From Epiperipatus broadwayi (taxonomy: Eukaryota > Onychophora > Udeonychophora > Euonychophora > Peripatidae): a DNA stretch of 64,000 nt. Positions 50,530 to 62,390 of the stretch are shown here, in pieces. A program made the position numbers and the translations under genes. Location of the stretch: assembly GCA_028023455.1 (NCBI GenBank), contig JAQFVV010013302.1, positions 99,935 to 163,934 on the forward strand, in the 5' to 3' direction. Each line of letters opens with the position of its first letter. Position 1 is the first letter of the stretch. The notes below the pieces were generated by a model. The model searched no databases. It saw only the letters and a program-made list of their open reading frames with translations, and had not been told where the DNA came from.

Positions 50530-51605
50530 ATGCTATAGTACTGTATTTACATTTCGTTTTTGTTAGCTTATACTTGAAATCAAAATGACAGCCTTTTCAA
50601 ATTGGCTACATTTCTCATGTTTAATATATAATATTAAAACCTTTTGTTTAATTTACATTAAATCTTAAAAAAAATTGTTAAAGCAATCAATTAAAAAAAA
50701 TGGCCAATTTAGTCTGGGTACATTTGGTAATAATAATAATTAGTGATATTTTATCATCTTTATGAATAATGAGTTTAAGAAGAAAATAATCTACTATTTT
50801 AACGCTTTCAAACTGAATGCTTTTTCAGTGCAAAATACATTATACTTTAGATGCAGCTAGTGTTAGAATGTCTTAGTTATTGGCAAAGACTGTTTTATTA
50901 AATAAAAGAGGCTTGATACATTGCTAATAATAGAAATATCATCAACTAAAGATTAAATGAAATCCTGTTAAGTAAGCTTTGAAACATCTAAATTGGTATA
51001 TCAATAAAGCAGTTTCTTTAAATAGCTAAGAAATTCTCATTAATCCTGATGATAAATAAAAGCCATGATTCCATGGAAAATGCATTAGACATAGGACTAA
51101 AATAATAAACACAATAAACATTAATTATTTTCTTTATTAAGGCATATTATTATTAATGAACTATATATATATATATTCACATAGACTCAATTTCAATATA
51201 ATTAGTAATCCTTCATGCAAACCAAAGTATGTGATTTTTCTAATAATTGTCAAAAATATATTTAAGACTGATTAATAACATTTTAGTAAAAACACAATTT
51301 TATTTTTCAATAAAGTTCAGAAAGATTCAATTGCTCCGTCCCCACTATCCCTGACTAACAATACTAAAATTATATATATGATAATAATATCAAGATGAAT
51401 TATATATTTATATATTTAATATAGCTAAATCTTAGATATCATTGATAAGTTGCTTTTTTGTAAAAGATGTGATACATTATTTGTTTAATGTGATAACAGC
51501 TCATTGTATAATATTATCATTCTAACATATAATAAATAATTTTTTTTTTAACTCTCTCCCCCTCCAAAAAAAATCAAATTATGTGAAATATACTCACTTT
51601 TTTAA
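50530..51605. other. AT-rich DNA, nothing recognised
   Basis: Only short TA runs, such as near 51162-51174. Confidence 0.5.
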
Positions 51606-51609
51606 AATC

Positions 51610-52170
51610 CAAGATAACATAGTTCAACAAGGGATTTAGATATTTGGGGAATTTTGGGAATGAGGCTGAAAGAAGTGAAGATGAAATTAAAAGAAAAATA
51701 GCATTGGTAAAAGAGGCATTGATTAAGAGAAAGAAAATATTTTGTGGATCAAATTAAATTCTATGTGTGGAGTGTACTATTGTATGTTTGTAAAATGTGG
51801 TCAGTGAGTAATAAAATTATGAACAGATTGAAAGACTTTGAGATTTGGGCATGGAGAAGATGGAAAAAATCAGTTGAATGAATAAAATAAAAAAGTTTTG
51901 AAAAGAGTAAATAAAAAAGATTTAACAAATTAGAACGAGAAACTATATTGGACATATATTAAGAAGAAAGTATAGTTTAATGGAAAGTGTTTTGGAGGGA
52001 ATGGAGAGTGGAAGCAAAAAGAAAAGACGGAAAAGTTCGATATTGATGGATGATTTAAGAGATAGAAAGAGTTACATGAAAACGAGAGCTTGGAAATGTA
52101 GAGAATGGAGTGGAAAATGGATGAATTGATTATGTGACTAATCTCTATACCAGCTTTGGAACACAATATT
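51610..52170 (+). pseudogene. LINE RT C-terminal relic (second lineage)
   Basis: FRYLGNFGNEAERSEDEIKR then KIALVKEALIKRKKIF gives the Y-LG and EI-RI segment that follows the RT palm in RTE-like and related LINEs. Later pieces correspond to the W-VLLYG and IGHILR-like tail (ESVLEGMESGSKKKRRKSSI). Many stops. It differs from the LTYG/RWIELG lineage at 17000 and 62955. Confidence 0.6.
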
Positions 52171-52769
52171 ATTGATGATGTCAAGTTTTGGTTCATGAAA
52201 AAGGTAAATTTATAATCAGTAAAGTGAAAATATATTTATGTTTAATGAAAAAACAAGTTTCTTATTTTTATTAAAGTTCATAAAAAAAATATTATTGTTA
52301 AAAGCAGATTGCAATTTTAGACAACAGTTTGATATTGATGTGTGATATTACCTAAGCGTCTTTATAGAAGATTGCTTTTAATTTTGTCTAACAGCTTAAT
52401 TTTAAAATTACAACCCTAAAATGACTGCTTATAATACTGTATAATCTACTTTGCATTGTTTTGTGTCTTAATTTTGTTTTTATAATAAATAAAAGATAAA
52501 AACTTAATCCTACAGGAAATCTTGCCATTGCCAAATTAATGTTCCATAATTCCCAAGATTTGAACCCCAATGCACATATTTTAAATTTGTATATTTTTAA
52601 TTACTTATTAACTTATGGCCTTTGTAAAATTGAACAAATCATATTGACCTCAGTTTGATACTGGAAACAAAATGAAATGAGAATTAATATGTATAAGAAC
52701 AAAGTCTTGTGGATAAAAGAAATGCAAAAAAAAAAAAAAAAAAGGCTACATTTAAGTATAATGTAGTTT

Positions 52770-53265
52770 AGCAGATAAATGAGTTTTAATATTTGGAAAA
52801 TTAATTGTGTACGGATGGAAAAGTAAAAATGAAGTTAAAAGAAGAATACCTAGAAAAAAAAAATTCTGTAGAAGAGAAAGCCATCAATCAAATGCTATGG
52901 TTGTAAGACTGGATACTGAATAAAGAAATTAAGATTGGACATTTTTAAGATAAGTGTATGAAGAAGAAAAAAATGATTAATTGGTGAATGGAATGATAAA
53001 TGAAAAGGTTTTGGTAAGAGTAGATGAAGAAAGAACATTGATTGGAGAGATTGGACATAGAAAGAAAAATTGGATTGAAAAGAAAGACTTGTCAAATGAA
53101 TGATGTTTTAGAAAGAAGATTGGGTAGTAATAAAAAATAAATACAGAATATTAACCTTATTGTATGATATAAAGATGGAATGAGTTATGTGAAATTAAAA
53201 ACTCAGGCAGTAAACAAAGCAGAATGGCGAAACAATAGAATTGATTATGTGGTTGCTTTCTAGAT
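52770..53265 (+). pseudogene. LINE RT C-terminal relic (second lineage)
   Basis: Pieces in alternating frames read CTDGKVKMKLKEE, REKAINQMLW, EKVLVRVDEERTLIGEIGHR, KKNWIEKKDL and finally YVKLKTQAVNKAEWRN. The order matches the copy at 51610 and the terminal Y-ELK-A-R-WR pattern of LINE ORF2 proteins. It lies 600 bp after that copy on the same strand. Confidence 0.55.
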
Positions 53266-53269
53266 TTTT

Positions 53270-54235
53270 TGGTATGGCAAAAAACTCTAATTATAATTCA
53301 TAATAATTCATTCAATTGTATCCTTATATATAACTGTTTTTCATTATAAATTGATAATTAAATTATTTAAAATATACATACATATACGTGAGTTGTCAGA
53401 TAAAGTTATCTTAATTTTACCATATATTTAACATTATATTGTTCAAAATACACATTACACACTTATTTATAAATTATAATAATGCTGAAAAATTAAGTGA
53501 AAAATTAGAAGAATTTTGAATTAGAAATAATAAACAAATGCTCAAATACAGCAATGAACATTTTAATTAAATCTAAAATATCAATTTATAGAGAATGTTA
53601 AATTTAAAAATATATTAAGGACTATGTTGTGATGTAAGTTAATTTACATAGAATACAAGCAGTTTAAAATAAAAAGTCTAATAGCTTTATAACTTGAATA
53701 CGTTTTCTAAAAACCTAGTAATTGTAAAAGACTATTTTGTTTGGCATCGAAGTCTTTAAATTTTAAATAGGTCGACTTCTGCTTCTGCAGATATTCTGAA
53801 GAATTTTGGCATTTTTTCTTTAAAAATAAAAAAAACTGAGTCAAATGTTTTATTATTCAATTAAAGAAGCTTAATTTGTATGTAATAAAACTTTATTTAT
53901 ATATTACAGACATTACTTATATTTTTATTACTTTTATTAAATAAAATGGTCATATCTATTTTGAAAATTAGATTAATGGGCATAACTGGCTTCTCCTTAT
54001 TCCAAAGTTGTTTTTTCATCAACAAATTGAAGCTATTTATTATTTTAATCTCTAGCGTTTTTTTATGATGGTTTTCATTTTAAATTCTAATGTTTAACCT
54101 AGAAATCACACAATCCAATACATTATTGAATTCGAGTTCTTTTGGAGTCCTTCTTAATAAATCAAGTGAAGAGTTTTTATTATCATATTATGTTATTTAT
54201 TTCCTCCATTTTTCTAAAATATATTTTTTATTTTT
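53270..54235. other. AT-rich DNA, nothing recognised
   Basis: No gene or repeat copy was identified. Confidence 0.5.
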
Positions 54236-54327
54236 TTTACGTGTCAAAACATCGACCGGGAAGCGAACCCGCAAACCCAGTACAACTGCTTGTAAGGCAG
54301 CTGTGCTGACCACTCGACCACCAATGC
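54235..54327 (-). mobile_element. tRNA-derived SINE, copy 4
   Basis: Minus-strand copy of the first subfamily. The tRNA-like part is 54249-54327. The anticodon arm is well preserved: CTGC, loop CTTACAA, GCAG, which puts TAC at the anticodon position. A-box-like TGGTCGAGTGGTC and B-box-like GGTTCGCTTCC are present. It ends TTTTGACACGTA and an A run. Flanks near 54220 and 54337 share an AATATTTTT-like stretch. Confidence 0.8.
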
Positions 54328-54477
54328 TTAACTAAAAAATATTTTTATTGCTATTTCTATGCATCTCTTGTAATTTTTTTTATTATCTAAAGGCCACTAA
54401 TAAAGACATCTTTCTCAATTCTTATTACCAATAATGTATATATATACCAAAACTACCCCAAATCTAAAATTAAACCA

Positions 54478-54743
54478 GACCAGCATAAAAATAATATTAA
54501 AACACAACCTAAGGTTTCACTGCTACAAGCAGACTTCTCAAGTGTAAAGAACTACAAAAAAACCACACATTATATATACTATTAAAAACTACCCACAAAT
54601 CCATTCACTTCCCATCCACCCTTAATATTAAATATAATATATAATATATAATGTGTGGTTTTTTTGTAGTTCTTTACACTTGAGAAGTCTGCTTGTAGCA
54701 GTGAAACCTTAGGTTGTGTTTTAATATTATTTTTATGCTGGTC
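54478..54743 (-). mobile_element. F5 foldback element, copy a
   Basis: Two arms of about 100 bp (54478-54577 and 54645-54743) are close to perfectly complementary. Between them lies AAAAACTACCCACAAATCC, part of the unit. The right arm on the plus strand reads CTTGAGAAGT, CTGC-TTGTA-GCAG, T, GAAACC, TTAGGTT. This resembles the F3 core (TGATGAAGACTGC...CAGTTGAAAC) with a one-base difference. The related copy is at 63680-63850. No clear target duplication was found. Confidence 0.75.
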
Positions 54744-54759
54744 TTCTCCACAATTATTA

Positions 54760-56280
54760 CTTTTAACAAATGTATACAAAAGCACATTTTTCATTAAGCA
54801 ATTTTTACAAAACTTTTTTCAAATTTCTGAAGAAGATTGCTCTATTAACATCTTTGGTTTGATTATATTCATAATAATATAAAATTTGTAACCATTTTAT
54901 TTTTCTCACTAATAATAAAGTACGTATCTTTTATAAAAAAAAAAAAAACTGTCAATTTCCAATAATATTAAATAACATTGTTGTTAAAAGCATATAATGA
55001 AAAGTTTTTTTTTTTTTAAATAAGTTTTTCTATCACTAAAATACATATTCCATAATAACATTTCACATTTTTCGTTTAATCCATACTCTTTATTTTCTAG
55101 ATCGTTCTATTACTAATTCTTTTAGTAGAGTCTAAATATCTACCCAAACATACTACTCTCATGTCGTTATTATCTATGATACATAATTAACAATTTTAAA
55201 TGGCAAATATTCGATATCCAAAAATTCCTTAGGTTTAAATACAGCATTTTTTGAGACGGAGGAGCAATATTTTCAATTAAGATAATATTTTAAATAAGTT
55301 TTTAAAATGAAATATAGTATTTAAAATGAAGATTAAATAATGTTCTACTTATTTGAATTAATACCTGTCTTTGATAGTTTTTAAAATTCTCCAGATAATA
55401 TCAAAATATATAGATACAGAATTTTAAAGTAGGCAATTTGGGACATTAGCATTTTTAAATAGAATTCAGAATAATTTAAAAATATACTAATACAATGTCA
55501 AAGAATTAGATTAATAATAACTATTTTATTCATTAAATAAATTAGCCTCTTATAAAATTAAAATTAAGTCACTGTTGTAAAATTAAAATTTAATTTCTAT
55601 CTTTCTGCATTTCTAATATCTTTAAACAAACAATAATCAAAAATTAAAATAAGATCTATATATAATTTATATAAAAATGGGTTTAATATTTTAACTCACT
55701 ACTTAAGTTATTCACTGCATAAAAGTGAATAAATTATTAAAAGTTATAAATATATTTATATAGATTTTTAAAATGAAAATATATAGATATACAAATTATA
55801 TAATACATTTATGTTGAGTAGATTAAAAAAACTTTTTAGAATGATAATATATGTGTCAATATGATGTTTGTGTGTGGTTATACATAGACATTATAGTAGA
55901 ATTATTATATAATAAACAAGAAATTTTTCTAGCAGTGTTAGATTGTAATTATATAAAAGGTAATAATCCCTCCTCACTAGTTCCATGTTATAATATTAAA
56001 CACTAATGATAATTGCAAGGATACTTTTTCCCCAGTCACAAATAGTAAGAAGAGGTGAATACCTTCTATATTACTACAATCTAATACTGTGCTAGTAAGA
56101 TTTATTGATTATTACATAATTTAACATCTTCGAATATTAGCACAAAGTAAATTATAATATTTCATAAGTGCTAATAAGATTATTAAAAAAGAAGTGGATT
56201 TGAAATGAATGATTTATATATTCACACTCTTACTTCTAGGCACTTAAGATTGGCTCACATAAGCGTATTTGAGTTTGAAA
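54760..56280. other. AT-rich DNA, nothing recognised
   Basis: No gene or repeat copy was identified. Confidence 0.5.
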
Positions 56281-56293
56281 GTAAGATGGTTGT

Positions 56294-56535
56294 AAGGTTG
56301 CTGCTGGAGGGTTGCATTAGATCCTAAGGTCTAGGTGCAGTGCTCTCAAATCCAAAGCTCCTCACTGATGAAAGCCACAAGCTAGAAACTAATTGGGATA
56401 TTGGATGAATAGGCACTAGATAGGGATTTTATGCACAAGCCTTCTGGCATCCATTGATTACTCTGGCCTGCACTGAATGGCACTACCAGTTATGAGCAAG
56501 CATAAGAAATGGTGATCATGTGATGTTTAATGGTT
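56294..56535 (+). mobile_element. F1 element, copy d (no inverted arm)
   Basis: A perfect 12 bp duplication, TAAGATGGTTGT, lies at 56282-56293 and 56536-56547. This copy has a single direct unit plus the tail, which defines the F1 unit at about 240 bp. The core has CTGATGA at 56365-56371, stem II AGC-CACAA-GCT, and GAAAC at 56385-56389. The GTC site is mutated. Outer stem I ATCCAA (56350-56355) pairs with TTGGAT (56401-56406). The end of the unit (GAGAGTTTTGCCTGTTTT) is deleted. Confidence 0.88.
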
Positions 56536-56549
56536 TAAGATGGTTGTTC

Positions 56550-57360
56550 TTATTTCCTCAAAGTCTTTATCTTGTGACTGGGGTGAGAGTAATCTTGCAG
56601 TTAACATTAATATTTAATATTATAGCATGACATTAATAAGGAAAAGTGATTACTTTCTATATAATTATTATGTAAATATGTGCAAACAAAAAATAAAATA
56701 ATGTAATACAATTGTATTTTATAGTTCTAAAGAGAACTTTCAGTTAGTTGAAACTGTTAATAAAATCAAAATATTTTAATAGAAAGCATTGTGTTTTATT
56801 TTATTATTAAAATTACTAAGTGTAAATAAATTGTGACAAATTTATATTGATTTTTTGCAAGTGGTTTTAAATAGCTTAGATTTGATTTTTTTTTTTCATA
56901 TGACAAATATTTATAAAATAAAATATAATTAATTTTATATTATAACTTTGAAACATAGAAATTAATAATTTAGCAAGTATATTTTGTACTATATATTAAA
57001 TCCAGTAAACAATATATATATATTTGAAGAATCTACAATTAGATTACTGTGATAACAATATTAGATTAATAATATAAATCATTGACCAATGCAGTTAATC
57101 TATGAGTGCTTAAATATATGTCTCAACATTGCAACATGTGACAAACTCAAAATTTGATATTTTTTCACTTAATCTGAGATGATGTATTGCTTTAAACTAA
57201 GACAATTGAGTGCTTGTGAGGAGGCAAACCGATTCAGTAAATTTAAAACTAATATTTGTTGTGATTATTATATAATGATTACAAAAAATAATTAGCTTAA
57301 GGCATAAAAATTAATTATCCTAATATATTGTTAATAAAAGTAGATATAATAAATCTGATA
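56550..57360. other. AT-rich DNA, nothing recognised
   Basis: No feature could be supported. Confidence 0.5.
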
Positions 57361-57375
57361 TCATAAATCTATAAT

Positions 57376-57667
57376 ATGTATATTGCTTCATTAGAGCAAT
57401 CTTAATCTCCTCTACCTGGTAGAGGAAATTAGGATTGCTCTGATGAAGCCAGCAGGACAATCAAAACTGTCAGGAAAATAAAGGACTCATTAGAAAGTTT
57501 TTGATTAAGGCTCTGATGAAGACTGCAGGCCAGTTGAAACTGTTAGGAACACAAAGGAATCATTAAAAAAAATTTTGCATTAAAGTGTATATGAGGGGAG
57601 TTAATGTAAGCAATATATATGAATATATGAAGAAATGCAAAGAAAATAAAAGGAGAAAAATAAAAAT
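57376..57667 (+). mobile_element. F3 element, copy b (tandem cores)
   Basis: A perfect 13 bp duplication, ATAAATCTATAAT, lies at 57363-57375 and 57668-57680. A short inverted head (AGAGCAATC...GATTGCTCT) is followed by two direct core units: CTCTGATGAAGCCAGCAGGA at about 57439 and CTCTGATGAAGACTGCAGGC at 57511. The second has CTGATGA (57513-57519), GACTG-CAGGC-CAGTT and an intact GAAAC (57536-57540). The purine-rich F3 tail follows. Confidence 0.88.
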
Positions 57668-57684
57668 ATAAATCTATAATTTAA

Positions 57685-58470
57685 AGTTATTATGAAAAGA
57701 TTGTGACAATATCCATAATTAAAAAACCATTGGAAGAGTAAACAAATAAATTTATTGTTTTAGTAAATAAATAAATAAATCTGTTAAATATTTTATTATT
57801 ACATACTAATTAAAATGTTTAAAGTAACGTTTTACATCTAATATATAAAAAGGAATAAACCATATTAATTATAACAAAATTTAAAAAACACACAGATTAA
57901 ATAATAAAACATGGTATCATATTTTTGATGCTGACACAGAAATGGAAATGTGTATCAATATAATATTTTTTGTTGTACATATAGAAAAACAAGAAGTAAT
58001 GTTAGGTTAGTTTGTATGAGAAAAAAATGTTGAACTTGTTTGAGTTTAAATTGTTTTTATACAAACTATCTGGGGCATCAGTTCCAAACCCTCTAAACGG
58101 TTTAACATTTTAAAGTAATCTCAAAAGTGATGATCGCATTCATTAAACAAAAAAAACCAAAAACTTTTCTAAAACTGTGATCAGAAATTGTTTACTAAAA
58201 AAGACTTATGGATATGCTAAAGAAAAAAATCACAATAATATCAACTATTTCAGAGCTCAAAATACATTTGAGCACTTCAATGTTCACTATAGCAAATGAC
58301 AGTAAGTTTTAGAAGTTGGACATTTATTACCAAGCTGCAATTCAAAACACTGGTTTCTCATATGAATACTATGACATGAATATTCTGGAACTATGAGCAA
58401 ATGAACTAGATAAATGGACAACTAGTAGCTTCTTATTTGGTCAATGGAATCTTTATACTTTTTTCTAAAC
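57685..58470. other. AT-rich DNA, nothing recognised
   Basis: No feature could be supported. Confidence 0.5.
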
Positions 58471-58484
58471 ATAATACTATCTTA

Positions 58485-58824
58485 AACAGGCAAAAACTCT
58501 CCATATAGTAGTGCCACCTTGTGCTAACCAGAATAATCAATGGATGCCAGAAGGCTTGTGCATAAAATCCCTATCTAGTGCTTACTCATCCAATATCCCC
58601 AGACTAGTTTCTGGCTTGTGGCCTTCATCAGTGAGGAGCAAGCCAGAAACTAGTCTGAGGATATTGGATGAGTAGGTACTAGATAGAGATTTTATGCACA
58701 ATACTTCTGGCATCCATTGGTTACTCTGGTTAGCACAAGGTGGCACTACTATATGGAGAGTTTTTGCCTGTTTACTAATGGGTATGTGCTAGCATGAGAT
58801 GGTAATCATGTGGTGTTTAGTGGT
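58485..58824 (+). mobile_element. F1 foldback element, copy e
   Basis: A perfect 14 bp duplication, ATAATACTATCTTA, lies at 58471-58484 and 58825-58838. Inverted arms of about 140 bp start AACAGGCAAAAACTCTCC and end GGAGAGTTTTTGCCTGTTT. The tail with ATGGTAATCATGTGGTG follows the right arm only. This is the best preserved F1 hairpin. It has no coding capacity. Confidence 0.9.
58590..58645 (-). ncRNA. Hammerhead-like ribozyme motif (F1e left arm)
   Basis: On the minus strand the order is TCCTCA (58632-58637), CTGATGA (58625-58631), A-GGC-CACAA-GCC-A, GAAAC (58607-58611), TA, GTC (58602-58604), TGGGGA (58596-58601). TCCTCA and TGGGGA pair as inner stem I, and GGC with GCC forms stem II. All conserved boxes of the hammerhead core are present. 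An A-A mismatch closes stem II and stem III has only two pairs, so activity is uncertain. Confidence 0.5.
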
Positions 58825-58839
58825 ATAATACTATCTTAT

Positions 58840-60845
58840 TATTCCTCATGCTGACTATAAGATCCAACAATTTGTTTTTACACAACTAAATTCTATAAAA
58901 TCTGTTTGACTTTATTCCATGACTTTGGAATTCTTAGTTTATAATTCCTTTCCAAATTATCATAATGTATCTTTATGTTAAAGTCTACATAAGTTTAAAT
59001 TTTTTTTGCTCTATGTATGTTTTCTATAATATATGATCCATTTATTGTCATCTTCAATATTTATTTTTCAGTAAATATAAATTTTATGCGGCCCCTCTCT
59101 TGCCACATACCTACAAATTTCTCATTTGTTATTACACTGCCAACAGACACACTAAATATAACATGACAACTGTTGACAAGTAATTGTAACTTCTGACTTT
59201 GTAATAAACTATTTTCCAAGTTTTTATCTGAAAATCTCTAAAAATAATCTATTAATCAGATAGCTCCCCTGCAAAATGCATTAGGGAAACTGATGTGATG
59301 TCTAGTCACATGTTATTCTATTAGTTTAACAGTTATTTACATGATATACCACAATTATAGGCTATTTCTATGGAATAAACATTGTTTCTGAAAAGTATCA
59401 ACATATTTCAAAACAATATTTTAGTTGATATACTTATGCAAGAAAATGTTAATTAAATAAACCTAAGAATGAATTATGCATCTTTCTTGATTTTTCAATC
59501 ACTTGATTTAAATATGACTGACTAACTCCAAAACACCTGTTAGCATGAAATAGGTGTCAAAATTATTTACCAGTATTTTATCAGAAAATGAAGTATTTCT
59601 TCGCGAAAAAATAAATCAATCAATTTAAATTTTTTTAATTTCATTTTTTTAAAGCTAAAATTTTTCATTAGAATTTTTAACATTTCTTATGTTATATATT
59701 TACTATTTATATTATGCCTTTTTTATTTTTTGTTCACATCTCTCCAAATAACTATTACTTTCTGTCATAATTAATAACATTTTATCTAAAATAAATAATA
59801 AAAAATACTTGTAAAAGATTATCTATATTGAAGTAATAAAATAAGAATATTTATAATTATTATAAAAATTTTAAACTTAAAATATTTAAATTTTTAAAGA
59901 AAAAACTATTTTGATTTTTTATTATTATTTAGAAATATTTATTTGCTGTATTTAATTTAATGACACTAAATAAAAGATAATGAACACAATATCTGCACAC
60001 ACAAAAAACATAAATGTCTAAAACATTTATTATAACAATATGAATTTATATATAATGCGAGTAAAGTAAATATATGCATAATTGAGCAAGATGGTCTAAT
60101 ATATTTATATATTATCATGTGAATAATCATTTTTCCAACACTTCAAAAGTTAATGGTTAATAGAAAATATTTTTTTAGTATTTTACTTTTTATGATTGTA
60201 TTTGTCAATTAAAATTTCAAAATGAATTCTGGTGGCAGTGAAATTAGTCTCATTATTTAACAAAAATTATTCTGGACATTGAAATCAGAAGGATCTCAAA
60301 AGACATTCTAAATAAATGCAGTATTGAGAGGTCATCCACAATTAGGCAATGAGTTGGTATATTACAGAAAAGCAAAATTAATTGCAAACAAATTTAAAAA
60401 ACATCATAAAATATTTATTAAAAGATTTAAAAAGAATGTGATATATAAGCTTATATTTTAAATTATAAATTGTATTATATTGTCATTGTAAAACTGATCC
60501 AATGCAGTATTTTTCCTATTTTATATTATTCTATCTTTGTTTTCTTGCCTTTCTAGAATTGAGTGGCATAGTTATTTATAAGGTGTCGTTGCTGCTCCTA
60601 AATAATAAATAAATCCTTTTTATAATCATGTATTATTTCATTCAATTGTTAAAAGCATTTTTTTATTTCTATAAGATTTTTTTCTATTTTCTCAAAAGTA
60701 ATGTCTTAAGCTTAATTTGATATCTTTCATATTCATTAAAAATCATTGGTTGTGTCAGAAAAAGCATAGCTGTTCTGATGGTTAAGTCACTGTTTTAATA
60801 TTTACAATGTAGATTTTTTCATACTTTTATTGATTTTTTTAATTG
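58840..60845. other. AT-rich DNA, nothing recognised
   Basis: No feature could be supported in about 2 kb. Confidence 0.5.
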
Positions 60846-60887
60846 AAAAAAATCTGAAGAGGCCAGTATCTTATGAACAGCAGACAA

Positions 60888-60969
60888 CATCTAGGGCTTT
60901 AATCTATTGTTTATGACAGACAAATGCCCTGCATCTAGGGCTTTAATCTATTGTTTATGACAGACAAAT
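60888..60969 (+). repeat. 44 bp tandem duplication
   Basis: CATCTAGGGCTTTAATCTAT followed by TGTTTATGACAGACAAAT occurs at 60888-60925 and again at 60932-60969. The copies look identical, which suggests a recent duplication. Confidence 0.9.
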
Positions 60970-60974
60970 TCCCA

Positions 60975-61850
60975 GAGGGCATTCATTGTTTTCTGATCTA
61001 ATTTACACATGTTTTTTTTTTATTATTTTTACACACTAATTGGTTTATTATTATTTAAAACAAAAAAAATATATATGTATACTTTCAATTTATTAATTTA
61101 TCTTTTATTTTTAGAAATACAAATAATTAAACCAGACCATAATATAAAAAAAGAAAACCACAGCATCTATAACATTATTATCTGACAAAATTAATATGAT
61201 GTTAAAATATTTTCAAATATTGTAATAATTATAAAGCAAATATTAGATTTTAAAACAGAATTTGCCTAGATTTATCAAAAATAGCCATTCATTTGTTCAC
61301 ATTTAAAGAAAAAACTTAAAAATTAATTTGTTTAATTTGTGAGTTTCTTTCCACATCAATGTATCATCTTATGTGACATACATATGTCCTTTCTTCATGT
61401 TTACAAGTCAGTTTTTAAATCAATCCCAATTTATTGAGTTTTATTATAAAATGATTTCACACAGAAATTAAAGGTTAAGCATTTTCAAAAACTCTTACTA
61501 GATGGAACAAAAGAAAATGTCAGAATTCAAATGAATTAATCAAGTTAATCTTAGATTCCAAGATATATATTTAATAACTCATTGTGGTTGGTTTATAATA
61601 AAAATGCAGTGCAAACAATTTAACTAAAACTTAATATTTTTTATCAAAAAGCAATTCCCCATTAAATCTAAAACTTCAGTGTAATATATACATATTTATG
61701 ACACATGAAATTCTCAGTCCCTACAATTTTGAAAAGTGCCTTAAAATTTATTTACTATATTTTTGTATTTCAAAGTAATATTTTTAACTATTCTTAAAGC
61801 AATGTAATTCAATATTAAAACATTTGCAATGTATATAGTAATATATAGGG
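60975..61850. other. AT-rich DNA, nothing recognised
   Basis: No feature could be supported. Confidence 0.5.
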
Positions 61851-61857
61851 TATATGA

Positions 61858-62272
61858 GCACAGACTTTCACATGATTCACCACTTTCCACACTATCTCAT
61901 AACACTGATACACTTGAACACATATGTTGAAAAGAGAAATAATCACCAATACACGTATTTCATGCTAAACCAGCAATCATCAGTTGGTTCAGATTACCAT
62001 TTCTACACATGTATGCTATAAGTGTTCAGATATATATTAAAGTAGCCAAACCTCATACTTTAATGGATAGGCTTCAATCTACTCCACACTCCAACTCTTC
62101 AACTGGCCATCCAATTGAAAATCTGATGATGGAATGCTCAGAGGCCACACTGAGGCCGAGATTCTTGTCACACCCATGTTGACCTAAAGTCAATCTGACC
62201 CTGCATGTACAGGACATAATCCATTTAATACATATACAATGGTTGTGTAAAAGTCTGTGTTCATTAGACACA
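61858..62272 (+). repeat. F6 dispersed repeat, copy b
   Basis: Matches 17712-18087 over its length. This copy also has inverted ends: CACAGACTTTCACAT at the left and TGTGTAAAAGTCTGTGTTC at the right. It contains ATCTGATGATGGAA and GAGGCCGAGATTC. The leftward open frame across 62074-62271 is antisense to the repeat and probably meaningless. Confidence 0.7.
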
Positions 62273-62390
62273 GGTATATAATAAGCCTTTGGGTTTCAGT
62301 TAACATATATAGTAAGAAAATTTTGTTAATTTGTTTTAAAAACTAATATATACTAAGCATGCTTTCAACTCACTGGTAGTCATAATCATA

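Noticed and set aside
52388-53095. Leftward frames of 60-66 residues
   Set aside because: They are low complexity, and the second lies opposite a LINE C-terminal relic on the plus strand.
60760-60830. Another tRNA-like SINE
   Set aside because: A weak A-box-like stretch exists, but no B-box or duplication was found.
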